A stretch of 26,412 nucleotides of DNA, taken from JAKOQB01 sp036824465. Lineage in GTDB: Bacteria; Pseudomonadota; Gammaproteobacteria; Burkholderiales; Burkholderiaceae_F. How positions within the stretch are numbered: position 1 is the first letter of the stretch; each line of letters begins with the position of its first letter. The notes under the pieces were generated by a model that saw only the letters and a list, made by a program, of their open reading frames with translations, was not told the origin of the DNA and did no database searches. The stretch spans positions 1 to 26,412 of the forward strand of contig DAITAC010000061.1 in the NCBI GenBank assembly GCA_036824465.1, written 5' to 3'. The position numbers and the translations under genes were made by a program. Of this stretch, positions 15,905 to 24,160 are shown piece after piece.

Positions 15905-16146
15905 TGAATGGTATGAATGCCGACACGCAGCAATTCGAGAGCTTCCTGACGCGCCATTTCAAGGGGACGTCGATGAAGGGAGGCCTCGACGCCAAGCTGG
16001 CGGACCTTGAGCTCGATTCCCTTGATCTGTTGGATCTCATTCTGGCGCTCGAGCGCTCTTTTGGAATCACGGTGGATGTCGACGCGATCGACCAGAACAT
16101 GACGCTGCGAGAGTTGCATGAAATGGTGATGGCTGCGAAGCCTTGA
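15904..16146 (+). CDS. acyl carrier protein
   Basis: An 80-residue stand-alone carrier protein. LELDSLDLLDLILALERSFG (35-54) is the phosphopantetheine attachment motif with Ser39, followed by the acidic recognition helix and FGITVDVDAIDQNMTLRELH, giving the typical four-helix pattern. It is not the fatty-acid synthase AcpP (the motif here is E-L-D-S-L-D-L-L) and resembles carrier proteins dedicated to secondary or sugar-modification pathways. The ATG at 15904 overlaps the P450 stop in ATGA. A second ATG at 15913 is possible. Context (inference): it may hold the acyl chain that the P450 oxidises or that the NeuD-like enzyme transfers. No ketosynthase, acyl-ACP ligase or phosphopantetheinyl transferase is in the window. 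Confidence 0.9.
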   Translation: MNGMNADTQQFESFLTRHFKGTSMKGGLDAKLADLELDSLDLLDLILALERSFGITVDVDAIDQNMTLRELHEMVMAAKP

Positions 16147-16155
16147 GCGGTCGAG

Positions 16156-16180
16156 GACACCCAGCCTGGGCTCGGTTGTC
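16156..16180. terminator. possible bidirectional terminator hairpin
   Basis: An imperfect inverted repeat (GAC-ACC-C-AGC, loop CTGG, GCT-C-GGT-T-GTC, with a C/C mismatch and one bulged T) sits exactly between the end of the ACP gene and the end of the convergent amidohydrolase relic. There is no T-tract on either side, so it is only a candidate. Confidence 0.35.
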
Positions 16181-16185
16181 GTGCG

Positions 16186-17057
16186 TCACTGCGGTCGCGG
16201 GTCCCGTCTCTCCCAGAAGCCAACGCGGCGAAGTTGGTCCACTTCGCGCGGCTCGATCGCCCGCGCAAACGGATAACTAACGACGCCGTGCCCAGCCGCC
16301 TCGCATTCGGGAAGAGGCGGTCCCAGCCAGTCTTGCAGAACCATGCCCGCTTCGTCGAATCCCAGAATGTGACGCGCAGCAGTCGCACCGGTGAAACGGC
16401 CGTTGCACTGATGGATCAAGATCTCGCCATTCCGCCGGGATGCCATAACGATCGCCTCGAGCACGAAGGGACAGCAACCGTGCCCGCAGACGACGTGAAG
16501 TTTCAGGAAATCGTCAACGACTTCCTCGACATGCCGGGGATTGGCGAAATCGATCAGTCGCCCGCCGAGGGTGCCAGAGGTCTGAAGAATGATCGGCGCG
16601 CCCATGGCTTGGCACTGCTCGTAGATCGGGTAGAGCCGCCGGTCGTTGAGGAGGTGGCCCTGTGCACGGCCAGGCTCGTCGCACACCGCTCGAAATCCCA
16701 GCTTGGTGACGCAGCGCTCGATTTCGTCTGCGGCAATGTGAAACGTATCGCTGGCATCGATTCCCGCCACGCGTTGGAAGCGCCCAGAATGCCTCTGCTG
16801 GACTTCGGCAAGCAGGTCGTTGTGCGAGGTGCGAGCGGGACGGCCGTATTGACCGCGACGAGCGCCGGGATTGCACCTTGACACACTGATACGGCGGTGG
16901 TGAGGCCAGCGGCGCCGCTCTCGGCAAAGAATACTTCCTCATCCGCCGTGGCCAGCGCGGGCACTCGGTCCCCGCGTCCGAGCCGGGACATGCAATCGTG
17001 GAAGTAATCCGCTCCTGCGGCGGCCGGCAAGCGCCAGCGCATGTCGATGAGCAGCAC
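16186..17057 (-). pseudogene. amidohydrolase (amidohydrolase-2 type), single-base frameshift
   Basis: The first frame, from ATG 17057, reads LLIDMRWRLPAAAGADYFHD, RVPALATADEEVFFAESG, then GLTTAVSVCQGA. At about 16873 the family text jumps to another frame: NPGARRGQYGRP, DLLAEVQQRHSGRFQRVAGI, GGRLIDFANPRHVEEVVDDF, LHVVCGHGCCPFVLEAI. Restoring one missing base in GGT-GC-AAT would join them as GAN-PGA. The summed length (about 290 residues) is normal. The N-terminal metal site, usually H-x-H, is RWR here, as in a subgroup of these proteins I recall beginning MIID-x-R-x-R. The central His lies in VCGHGCC. After VMASRRNGE the end (from about 16440) is poorly conserved, suggesting further decay. 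The gene follows rmlD with a 59-base gap on the same strand. Confidence 0.75.
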
Positions 17058-17116
17058 AAAGGTGCCGCAGCAAGACTGGGGCGGATTGATGGCAACGAGT
17101 TACCTGCTCCGATCCA

Positions 17117-18007
17117 TCATTGGTGGCCGGCCAGTGCCCATTGCAGCGCGTCTTGCCATGGCGGCAGGGCCACCTGCCATCGATGTGCCAGCCGATCACA
17201 GGAAAGTCGTGAATTGGCAGGCCGTCGTGCCAGCGTTGGATATTCGCCCGTCGTGATCGGCACGATGGTCCTGAGCTTTCGCGCGGGATCGGATGACCGC
17301 TCGATAATCAATCGGGCGAAGTCGTACCAGGTTGCGCTGCCGGCGGCGGTCAGGTGATAAATGCCGCCGCGTTCAGAGAATGCTGCGGCGACGGAAGCCC
17401 GATCATTCCCCGCACGCGCGACGATCGCGGCAATGGCTTCGGCAATCGAGCGCGCCCAGGTCGGCGCGCCGTGCTGATCGTTGACGATGCGCAGTTCCTC
17501 GCGCTCCTGCGCTAATCGCAGGATCGTGCGCACGAAGTTGTGCCCGCGTTCGGCGTAGACCCAGCTGGTACGCAGAATCAGGGCCGACGCGCCGGCTGTC
17601 TGAACGCCCAGTTCACCGAGCAACTTCGTGCGTCCGTATACGGACATCGGGTTTGGTGCGTCATGCTCGACATACGGGGTGGATTTCTGCCCGTCGAACA
17701 CGTAGTCCGTCGACAAGTGGATCAGCGCCGCGCCCTGGCGCGATGCCTCGGCTGCGATCGCCGTCGGTGCATTGGCGTTCACCGCATGTGCAAGCTCAGG
17801 TTCGGACTCGGCGCGATCGACCGCCGTATACGCGGCGCAATTGATGATGAGGTCGGGATCGAGCGCGCCGATCGCGGCGCGAATCGCGTCGGGCTGCGTC
17901 AGGTCGCAATCCTCGCGCCCGAGCGCGCTAATCCTGCCCAGCGCCTGCAGACTGCGCTGGCACTCCCACCCAACCTGGCCGTCACGACCAAATATCAAGA
18001 TCCGCAT
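17117..18007 (-). CDS. rmlD: dTDP-4-dehydrorhamnose reductase RmlD
   Basis: A 296-residue short-chain reductase-type enzyme that reduces dTDP-4-keto-L-rhamnose to dTDP-L-rhamnose, the last step of the pathway. The cofactor loop FGRDGQVGWE covers residues 6-15. NCAAYTAVDRAE (56-67), HLSTDYVFDG (97-106, Thr100 and Asp101) and SVYGRTKLLGE (122-132, Tyr124 and Lys128) are the RmlD signature, with the catalytic Thr, Tyr and Lys in place. Length is normal (about 295-300). ATG at 18007 begins directly at the Rossmann strand, with a purine-rich AGAAGAGA about eight bases upstream. It is transcribed away from the other rml genes, diverging from the large fusion gene, and is followed by the amidohydrolase relic. 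Confidence 0.96.
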   Translation of the reverse strand: MRILIFGRDGQVGWECQRSLQALGRISALGREDCDLTQPDAIRAAIGALDPDLIINCAAYTAVDRAESEPELAHAVNANAPTAIAAEASRQGAALIHLSTDYVFDGQKSTPYVEHDAPNPMSVYGRTKLLGELGVQTAGASALILRTSWVYAERGHNFVRTILRLAQEREELRIVNDQHGAPTWARSIAEAIAAIVARAGNDRASVAAAFSERGGIYHLTAAGSATWYDFARLIIERSSDPARKLRTIVPITTGEYPTLARRPANSRLSCDRLAHRWQVALPPWQDALQWALAGHQ

Positions 18008-18277
18008 CGTTCATTCTCTTCTCACGCTGGCACCAGCGGCAAGCGTCCTTGCGTCGGCATCGGGCCAGGCAAACGGTCGGTCGATTCCAACGCGGCGGCT
18101 GGAACTTGTTCCATCTTGCCATGCGTCGGTACGCGCATCGCTTGACGGTCATCGCCGAGTTACTTCTTCTTGCACGGTTGCAGGCTGCGATTCGGCATGA
18201 GCGCGGCTCGGCCAAGTAAAATCCGGCCCTTGCCGAGAAATCCCCTGGGGCACCAGCAGTCTGCCCGTACCGCCTTG
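18008..18277. promoter_or_regulatory. divergent intergenic region between rmlD and the fusion glycosyltransferase gene
   Basis: This 270-base region must carry the start signals for both divergent genes. The best plus-strand -10 candidate is TAAAAT at 18217-18222 (five of six to consensus), about 55 bases before the ATG at 18278, but no good -35 lies 16-18 bases upstream. Nothing convincing is seen for rmlD. No operator-like repeat was found. Confidence 0.3.
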
Positions 18278-21200
18278 ATGAACCTGTTTGACGCCAACAC
18301 AAAAGCACTCTACGCGCGCCACGGCGACGAGGATAGACCGACCTCGCTGTCAATGTTGCCCGGATTGGTGCCGAGCGGTGCGGACGTTCTCGACGTCGGT
18401 ATTGGCGGCGGGGCGCTTGGCGAGCGGCTGACACACGAGCGCGGCTGTCGGGTCGACGGTGTCACGCTGAGCGAGGTCGAGGCTGCCAATGCCGCCGCAC
18501 ACTATCGGCGCATCGAGGTGGCCGATCTGAACGACGTGGATTTGAGCCGCCTTTTCGCTGGGCAGCGCTATGGCGCCATCGTCTGTGCTGACGTCCTTGA
18601 ACATCTCGAACGGCCGACGCAGGTTCTCGATGCATGTCGCGAACTGCTTGCCGAAGACGGGGTGCTGCTGCTCTCAGTCCCAAACGTCGCCTACATCGGC
18701 CTCATCGGCGAACTCCTCTCCGGGGAGTTTCGTTATCGGATCGAAGGGTTGCTCGACAGCACGCATGTGCGCTTCTTCACGCGGCGCTCGCTGCTGAGGA
18801 TGCTGCGGGATAACAGCTGGCATGTTGATCTCATCGAGCCGCTGACGCTCGACCTGCCGGAGTCCGAGTTTCGTCCCGAATTCGAGACGCTGCCGCCTGC
18901 CGTGCGCCGCTACCTGCTGGCGCTGCCGGATGGGTTGACCTATCAGTTCATCGTGCAAGCCCGGCGCGCTGGCACGGTCGCTGTCGCGCCGGATGCCCCG
19001 GCGAACGACCCGGACTCGCGCCCGGCCGCGTCGTACTCGCTGCAGCTCTATCTGAAGAACGCCTCAGGCTACTCGGAGGACCGCAAAGTGGTCGCCACAG
19101 CGCGCATTGGTGAGGAACGCCAGCTGGTGCGTTTCGCCCTGCCGCCCGGCAGCATATCGCTGACCGGACTGCGGTTCGATCCGGCCGACCGGCCGGGCTT
19201 CCTGCACCTGTTTGCCATGCGTCTGCTCGATGCGCGTGGAGTTCCACGGTGGACCTGGGATGGCGCGGTCGAGTCAATCGAAGCCGGCGACCCTCACGAG
19301 GTGGTTTTTCAAAAGCCACGGACGGCAGAGCATGGCGCAGTGCTGCTGCTTTGCGGCGACGATCCGTTCTTCGAGTTACCGATCGATGCGGCGCAGCTCA
19401 CCGCGGGCGGTGAAGGTGCAACGCTGGAAGTGGATCTTGCCTGGCCGATGTCGGCCGACTATCTGCTATTTGTCGACCAGCTGAAAGAGCGCCGTCGGCG
19501 CGAGGAAACGCTGCAGTGCGAGCTGGTGCAAGCGCGCGCGGCGCAGCAGGACGCGAGCAGGCAGCAGCTCGTGGAGAAGACCGAGGCGGCCGCGCAACGG
19601 GCCGCGGTCGAGAGACTCGAACGCGAGCGCGCGCAACTGCTCGAAGCACGCGCTGCGCGCGAAGCGGACCTTCGGCGCGCGGCCCAGGAGATCGCCTCCC
19701 TGACGCACGCGCTCGGTCATACGTATGCGGCGAAGGACGCAGCAGCCGAACAGGGCGAATTGCTGCGCAAGCAGGTATGTGAAATCGAGGCGTCTCGCTG
19801 GTTCAAGATGGGTGCGTGGATTGCCAAGCGGCTCGGCCGAACGGGCAGCCCGCTGGTACGCAGCACGGCGTCACTGCTGCCGGCGGAGCGGCCCCGCGCG
19901 CTGCGGCCGCCGCGTTCGGGCATCTGCATTATCGTGCCGGTGTACAGAGGTCTCGCGGAAACGCGGACCTGCGTCGAATCGGTTCTGCGCAGTGCGTCGA
20001 AGGCGCGGTTGCGCATTGTCTTGATCAATGACGCCAGCCCGGAACCGGAGGTCACGGCCTATCTTCGCGAGGTCGCCAAGCGCGATCCGCGCGTCGAGTT
20101 GATCGAACATGCCGCGAACCTCGGGTTCGTTGCGAGCGTCAACGGCGGAATGCAGCAATTCGGGGATGACGACATCATCCTGCTAAATAGCGATACCGAG
20201 GTAGCCGGTAGCTGGATCGATCGCCTTCGCGATGCCGCGTATCGTGAGCCGGGCATCGCCACGGTCACGCCGTTTTCGAACGCGGCGACCATCTGCAGTT
20301 ACCCGAAGTTTTGCGTCGACAGCCCGATGCCAGCGGACATGTCGACCGCCGCGCTTGACCGCTACTTCGCTTCCGAGAATGCCGGCCAGTTGATCGACAT
20401 TCCGACGGCCGTCGGCTTCTGCATGTTCATCCGCCGCGACTGCCTCGATGAGGTGGGCCTGTTCGATGCGGAGCGCTTCGGCCGCGGGTATGGCGAGGAG
20501 AACGACTTTTCCATGCGTGCCCAGGCCGCCGGCTGGCGGCACGTGCTCGCGCTGAACACGTTCGTGCGGCATTCGGGCGGCGTCAGTTTCGGCCAGGAGA
20601 AGGCCACGCGCGTTCAGGCGGCGCAGGAATTGTTGGCCGCGCTGCATCCGGACTATGCGCCATTGATTGCCCGACACCTGCAGCAGGACCCGGCGCGGCC
20701 GGCGCGCCTGAAGGTGGACCTTGCGCGCATCCGCGCCAGCAGTCTGCCGTCGGTGCTTTTCGTCTCTCACATTGGCGGCGGCGGTACGGAGCGGCATTTA
20801 CGAGAGCTTGCCGACACGCTGGGCCTTCAGGCCAACGTATTCGTCCTGCGGCCGACTCACTCTAGCGAATTCGCGCTCGAGTGGCTGCGTAGCGGCGAAG
20901 GCTTCCAGCTCGGTTTTCTGCTGCCGGCGCAGTATGACGCTCTGGTCGAGGCACTGTGCGCACTCGGTGTGGTCCACATCCACTATCACCACACGCGCGG
21001 GCAGTCGCCGCGCGTCCGGGACCTGCCGCAGTCACTTGGCGTGACGCACGACTTTACCGTGCACGATTTCTACTCGGTGTGCCCGCAAGTGACCTTTTCC
21101 GACGAGAACGGACGTTACTGTGGCGAGCAAGGGCTGGAACAGTGCGCGGAATGCCTGAAGCGGCGACCCGCGCCGGACGGCGCGTCGATCGATAGCTGGC

Positions 21201-22039
21201 GTTCGGGCTTCCGGCCGATGATTGAACGGGCGCGCTACGTGTTCGCACCGAGCGAGGACGCGGCGGCACGGCTGAACCGCTACTATCCGACGACCGCAAG
21301 CGAGCTCGCACCGCATCTGGACCTGGATCTGCTCCCACCCGCGCCGCATCCGCAACCGGTGAGCAGTGAGCGGGCCATGCGGGTGGCGGTGATCGGTGCG
21401 CTGAGCCAGATCAAGGGTGCCGACGTGCTCGAGGCGGCGGCGACGCTCGCCTCCCAGCGTGGCAGCCGGATCGAGTTTCATCTGATTGGTTTTGCGTATC
21501 GCAAGCTGCGCACGCCGCCAGAGGCGCGGCTGACCGTGCATGGCGAATACGCGGAAGCAGACCTGCCCGCTCTGCTGGATTCAATCAAGCCCGACCTGGC
21601 GTGGTTCCCGGCGCTTTGGCCAGAGACCTATAGCTACACGCTCAGTGCCGCGCTGAATGCGCGGCTGCCGATTGTCGCGCCGGATCTCGGCGCCTTTCCG
21701 GAGCGGCTATCTGGCCGACCTTGGACGTGGATCTGCCCGTGGTATCGAACGCCCGAAGATTGGGTGCAATTTTTCGAGGACTTGCTTCGAGAGCACTTTG
21801 AGTCGGCGATCGCGCCTGCAAGCGCGCCGATCCGTCCGACGAGGGCGCCCCGTTTCTCCTATACCCACAACTACTTTTGGGGACTGAACGCGCGTGTCTT
21901 GACTGCACCGCTTTCGGCGGTGTTCCTCGAGAAACATCGCTTGGGGCAGATAATCCCGGACGCCGTCCGGCAGACGAACCGCGACGTCCACTCGACTCCT
22001 GTGGCCTGCGCCGTTTCCCGGTCTTCCGCGCGCGTGTGA
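18278..22039 (+). CDS. methyltransferase / GT2 / GT4 multidomain fusion glycosyltransferase
   Basis: A 1253-residue protein with at least five parts. (1) Residues 1-228: SAM-dependent methyltransferase (DVLDVGIGGGALGERL at about 35-50; IVCADVLEHLERP at about 100-112). (2) About 248-400: beta-rich region (YSLQLYLKNASGYSED...) of unknown role. (3) About 397-504: highly charged coiled coil (LVQARAAQQDASRQQLVEK and on). (4) About 546-790: GT2 domain (ICIIVPVYRGLAETRTCVES; NSDTEV at about 636; GYGEENDFSMRAQAAGW at about 737). (5) About 825-1180: GT4/GT-B domain (FVSHIGGGGTERHLRELA; a Cys cluster YCGEQGLEQCAEC at about 947; IGALSQIKGADVLEAA; PETYSYTLSAALNARLPIV). It should polymerise or extend a glycan, adding two sugars and a methyl group, perhaps on rhamnose. 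The ATG at 18278 (MNLFDANTKALYARHG) is preferred. The frame is open to 18170, but that extension is Arg/Pro-rich and unlike the domain. Confidence 0.9.
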   Translation: MNLFDANTKALYARHGDEDRPTSLSMLPGLVPSGADVLDVGIGGGALGERLTHERGCRVDGVTLSEVEAANAAAHYRRIEVADLNDVDLSRLFAGQRYGAIVCADVLEHLERPTQVLDACRELLAEDGVLLLSVPNVAYIGLIGELLSGEFRYRIEGLLDSTHVRFFTRRSLLRMLRDNSWHVDLIEPLTLDLPESEFRPEFETLPPAVRRYLLALPDGLTYQFIVQARRAGTVAVAPDAPANDPDSRPAASYSLQLYLKNASGYSEDRKVVATARIGEERQLVRFALPPGSISLTGLRFDPADRPGFLHLFAMRLLDARGVPRWTWDGAVESIEAGDPHEVVFQKPRTAEHGAVLLLCGDDPFFELPIDAAQLTAGGEGATLEVDLAWPMSADYLLFVDQLKERRRREETLQCELVQARAAQQDASRQQLVEKTEAAAQRAAVERLERERAQLLEARAAREADLRRAAQEIASLTHALGHTYAAKDAAAEQGELLRKQVCEIEASRWFKMGAWIAKRLGRTGSPLVRSTASLLPAERPRALRPPRSGICIIVPVYRGLAETRTCVESVLRSASKARLRIVLINDASPEPEVTAYLREVAKRDPRVELIEHAANLGFVASVNGGMQQFGDDDIILLNSDTEVAGSWIDRLRDAAYREPGIATVTPFSNAATICSYPKFCVDSPMPADMSTAALDRYFASENAGQLIDIPTAVGFCMFIRRDCLDEVGLFDAERFGRGYGEENDFSMRAQAAGWRHVLALNTFVRHSGGVSFGQEKATRVQAAQELLAALHPDYAPLIARHLQQDPARPARLKVDLARIRASSLPSVLFVSHIGGGGTERHLRELADTLGLQANVFVLRPTHSSEFALEWLRSGEGFQLGFLLPAQYDALVEALCALGVVHIHYHHTRGQSPRVRDLPQSLGVTHDFTVHDFYSVCPQVTFSDENGRYCGEQGLEQCAECLKRRPAPDGASIDSWRSGFRPMIERARYVFAPSEDAAARLNRYYPTTASELAPHLDLDLLPPAPHPQPVSSERAMRVAVIGALSQIKGADVLEAAATLASQRGSRIEFHLIGFAYRKLRTPPEARLTVHGEYAEADLPALLDSIKPDLAWFPALWPETYSYTLSAALNARLPIVAPDLGAFPERLSGRPWTWICPWYRTPEDWVQFFEDLLREHFESAIAPASAPIRPTRAPRFSYTHNYFWGLNARVLTAPLSAVFLEKHRLGQIIPDAVRQTNRDVHSTPVACAVSRSSARV

Positions 22040-22188
22040 AAATTGTTCCGGCGAGCATCAGGGCGCGCGTTCTGGCAAGGCTTCATGTTTGATCGGCTTG
22101 GCTCGACCGAGGTTTCATGGGATAAGGGCACTGCACACGAGTTCGTGTCCGAACAACAAATTCTTATCTGTCGAGTTGCGAACGAACC
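22040..22188. other. gap between the fusion gene and rmlB
   Basis: 149 bases without a gene. I see no strong promoter or terminator. TTGATC (about 22088) with TTTCAT eighteen bases further is a poor sigma-70 match. rmlBAC may be transcribed from here or from upstream of the fusion gene. Confidence 0.25.
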
Positions 22189-23268
22189 ATGATCCTTGTC
22201 ACCGGCGGCGCCGGCTTCATCGGTGCGAACTTCGTCCACGAGTGGCTGGCCGTCGAACGAGAGGCTGTGCTCGTGGCCGACAAACTCACCTATGCGGGCA
22301 ACCTCGACAATCTTGCGGGTTTGGGCGATGACAGTCATTTCGGCTTCGCGCAGGTCGATATTTGCGACCGTCAGGCCGTGGCCGAACTGCTCTCGAAGCA
22401 TAGACCGCAGGCGATCGTGCACTTCGCTGCGGAAAGCCATGTCGACCGCTCGATCAGCGGACCCGGCGAATTCATCCGCACTAACATCAACGGCACGTTT
22501 GAACTGCTCGAAGCGTCGCGCGCTTACTGGCAGACGCTTGATGCAGGTGCTCACGAGGCCTTTCGCTTCGTCCACGTGTCCACCGACGAGGTGTATGGCT
22601 CGCTGGGCGAGGGTGATCCTGCGTTTGCCGAGACGACGCCCTATGCGCCCAATAGTCCGTATGCCGCGAGCAAGGCGGCTTCCGACCATCTGGTTCGGGC
22701 CTACCACCACACCTATGGTCTACCGACGCTGACGACCAACTGCAGCAACAACTACGGCCCGTACCAGTTTCCGGAGAAACTGATTCCGCTGATGATCCTC
22801 AACGCGCTCGAAGACAAGCCGCTGCCGGTCTACGGAGATGGCGCCAACGTGCGCGACTGGCTGTACGTCGGCGACCACTGCGCCGCGATCCGCCGCGTAT
22901 TGGCACAGGGGCGGTTGGGTGAGACCTACAACATTGGCGGTAAGAGCGAAAAACGCAATTTCGATGTGGTGCAATCGGTCTGCGCGGTGCTCGATGAACT
23001 GCGGCCGAAGGCCCACGGACGCTACGCGGAGCAGATTCGCTTCGTCACCGACCGGCCTGGACACGATCGCCGTTACGCGATCGATCCGCGCAAGATCGAG
23101 AACGAGTTGAATTGGCGGCCGGCGCAGACCTTCGAGAACGGCATCCGGCTGACCGTGCGGTGGTACCTCGACAACCCGCAGTGGACCGATCGCGTTCGCA
23201 GCGGGGGATATCGGGAATGGATCAAGACCAACTACGCGCAGCGACTAGGGGGGCAGGCAAACAAGTGA
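22189..23268 (+). CDS. rmlB: dTDP-glucose 4,6-dehydratase RmlB
   Basis: A 359-residue extended SDR enzyme converting dTDP-glucose to dTDP-4-keto-6-deoxyglucose, the second step of dTDP-L-rhamnose synthesis and the branch point to 4-amino sugars. TGGAGFIG (5-12) binds NAD, STDEVYG (131-137) supplies the catalytic Thr132, Asp133 and Glu134, and NSPYAASK (155-162) holds Tyr158 and Lys162. NNYGPYQFPEKLIPLMI and TDRPGHDRRYAID are family signatures. Length is normal for RmlB (about 355-361). Start ATG 22189 lies directly at the Rossmann strand. Its TGA overlaps the GTG start of rmlA (GTGA), so the two are translationally coupled. Confidence 0.98.
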   Translation: MILVTGGAGFIGANFVHEWLAVEREAVLVADKLTYAGNLDNLAGLGDDSHFGFAQVDICDRQAVAELLSKHRPQAIVHFAAESHVDRSISGPGEFIRTNINGTFELLEASRAYWQTLDAGAHEAFRFVHVSTDEVYGSLGEGDPAFAETTPYAPNSPYAASKAASDHLVRAYHHTYGLPTLTTNCSNNYGPYQFPEKLIPLMILNALEDKPLPVYGDGANVRDWLYVGDHCAAIRRVLAQGRLGETYNIGGKSEKRNFDVVQSVCAVLDELRPKAHGRYAEQIRFVTDRPGHDRRYAIDPRKIENELNWRPAQTFENGIRLTVRWYLDNPQWTDRVRSGGYREWIKTNYAQRLGGQANK

Positions 23269-24146
23269 ATCGCAAGGGAATCATTCTGGCCGGGGGCTCT
23301 GGCACGCGCCTGTATCCGGTGACGCAGGTCATCTCGAAGCAGTTGCTGCCGATCTACGACAAGCCAATGGTCTACTACCCGCTGACCACGCTAATGCTGG
23401 CGGGAATCCGGGACATCCTGATCATCTCTACTCCCGCCGACACGCCACGCTTCCGCGAACTGCTGGGCGATGGCAGCCGGTGGGGAGTCAACCTGGGCTA
23501 TGCCGAGCAGCCTTCGCCCGACGGGCTGGCACAGGCGTTCATCATCGGGCGCGAGTTCGTCGGCCGTGATCCTGCCGCGCTGATCCTCGGGGATAACATT
23601 TTCTACGGGCACGATCTGGTCGAGCAGGTACGGCGAGCCAACGCGCGCGCCGATGGTGCGACTGTCTTTGCCTATCACGTACACGATCCCGAGCGGTACG
23701 GCGTGGTCGAGTTCGACCTTAGCCGCCAAGCCATCAGCATCGAAGAGAAGCCCGCGCGCCCGCGCTCAAACTACGCCATCACAGGCCTTTACTTCTACGA
23801 CAATCAGGTGCTCGATATTGCCGCCTCGATCAAACCATCGGCGCGCGGTGAACTGGAAATCACCGATGTGAACCGGACGTACCTCAAGGCGGGCGCCCTA
23901 CAGGTCGAGATCATGGGCCGCGGTATGGCGTGGCTGGACACGGGGACGCACGAGTCGTTGCTGCAGGCCTCGGTTTTCATCGAGACCATTGAGCAGCGGC
24001 AGGGGCTGAAGGTCGCTTGCCCCGAGGAAATCGCGTTTCGGGCCGGCTGGATCGACGCCGCGGACGTTGCAAGACTGGCCGAGCCGTTGAAGAAGAACGG
24101 CTACGGCCAGTACCTTCTGCGCCTGCTTGACGAGCGTGTCATGTAA
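23265..24146 (+). CDS. rmlA: glucose-1-phosphate thymidylyltransferase RmlA
   Basis: A 293-residue nucleotidyltransferase that makes dTDP-glucose from dTTP and glucose-1-phosphate, the first and usually feedback-inhibited step of the pathway. GIILAGGSGTRLYPVT (5-20) is the nucleotide loop with Arg15, SKQLLPIYDKPM (24-35) contains Lys25, and ILGDNIFYGHD, EEKPARPRSNYAITGLYFYD and GRGMAWLDTGTH are family signatures. The start is GTG at 23265, inside the rmlB stop (GTGA). It gives the standard RmlA length and begins just before the fold. The longer open frame back to 23112 merely overlaps rmlB. Confidence 0.97.
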   Translation: MNRKGIILAGGSGTRLYPVTQVISKQLLPIYDKPMVYYPLTTLMLAGIRDILIISTPADTPRFRELLGDGSRWGVNLGYAEQPSPDGLAQAFIIGREFVGRDPAALILGDNIFYGHDLVEQVRRANARADGATVFAYHVHDPERYGVVEFDLSRQAISIEEKPARPRSNYAITGLYFYDNQVLDIAASIKPSARGELEITDVNRTYLKAGALQVEIMGRGMAWLDTGTHESLLQASVFIETIEQRQGLKVACPEEIAFRAGWIDAADVARLAEPLKKNGYGQYLLRLLDERVM

Positions 24147-24160
24147 CCGGTGCACTCGAG

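Noticed and set aside
18170..18277. 36-residue N-terminal extension of the fusion protein
   Set aside because: Arg/Pro-rich and unlike the methyltransferase. ATG 18278 begins a typical domain start.
23112..23264. N-terminal extension of RmlA
   Set aside because: Overlaps rmlB. The GTG at 23265 gives the standard 293-residue protein and a coupled start.
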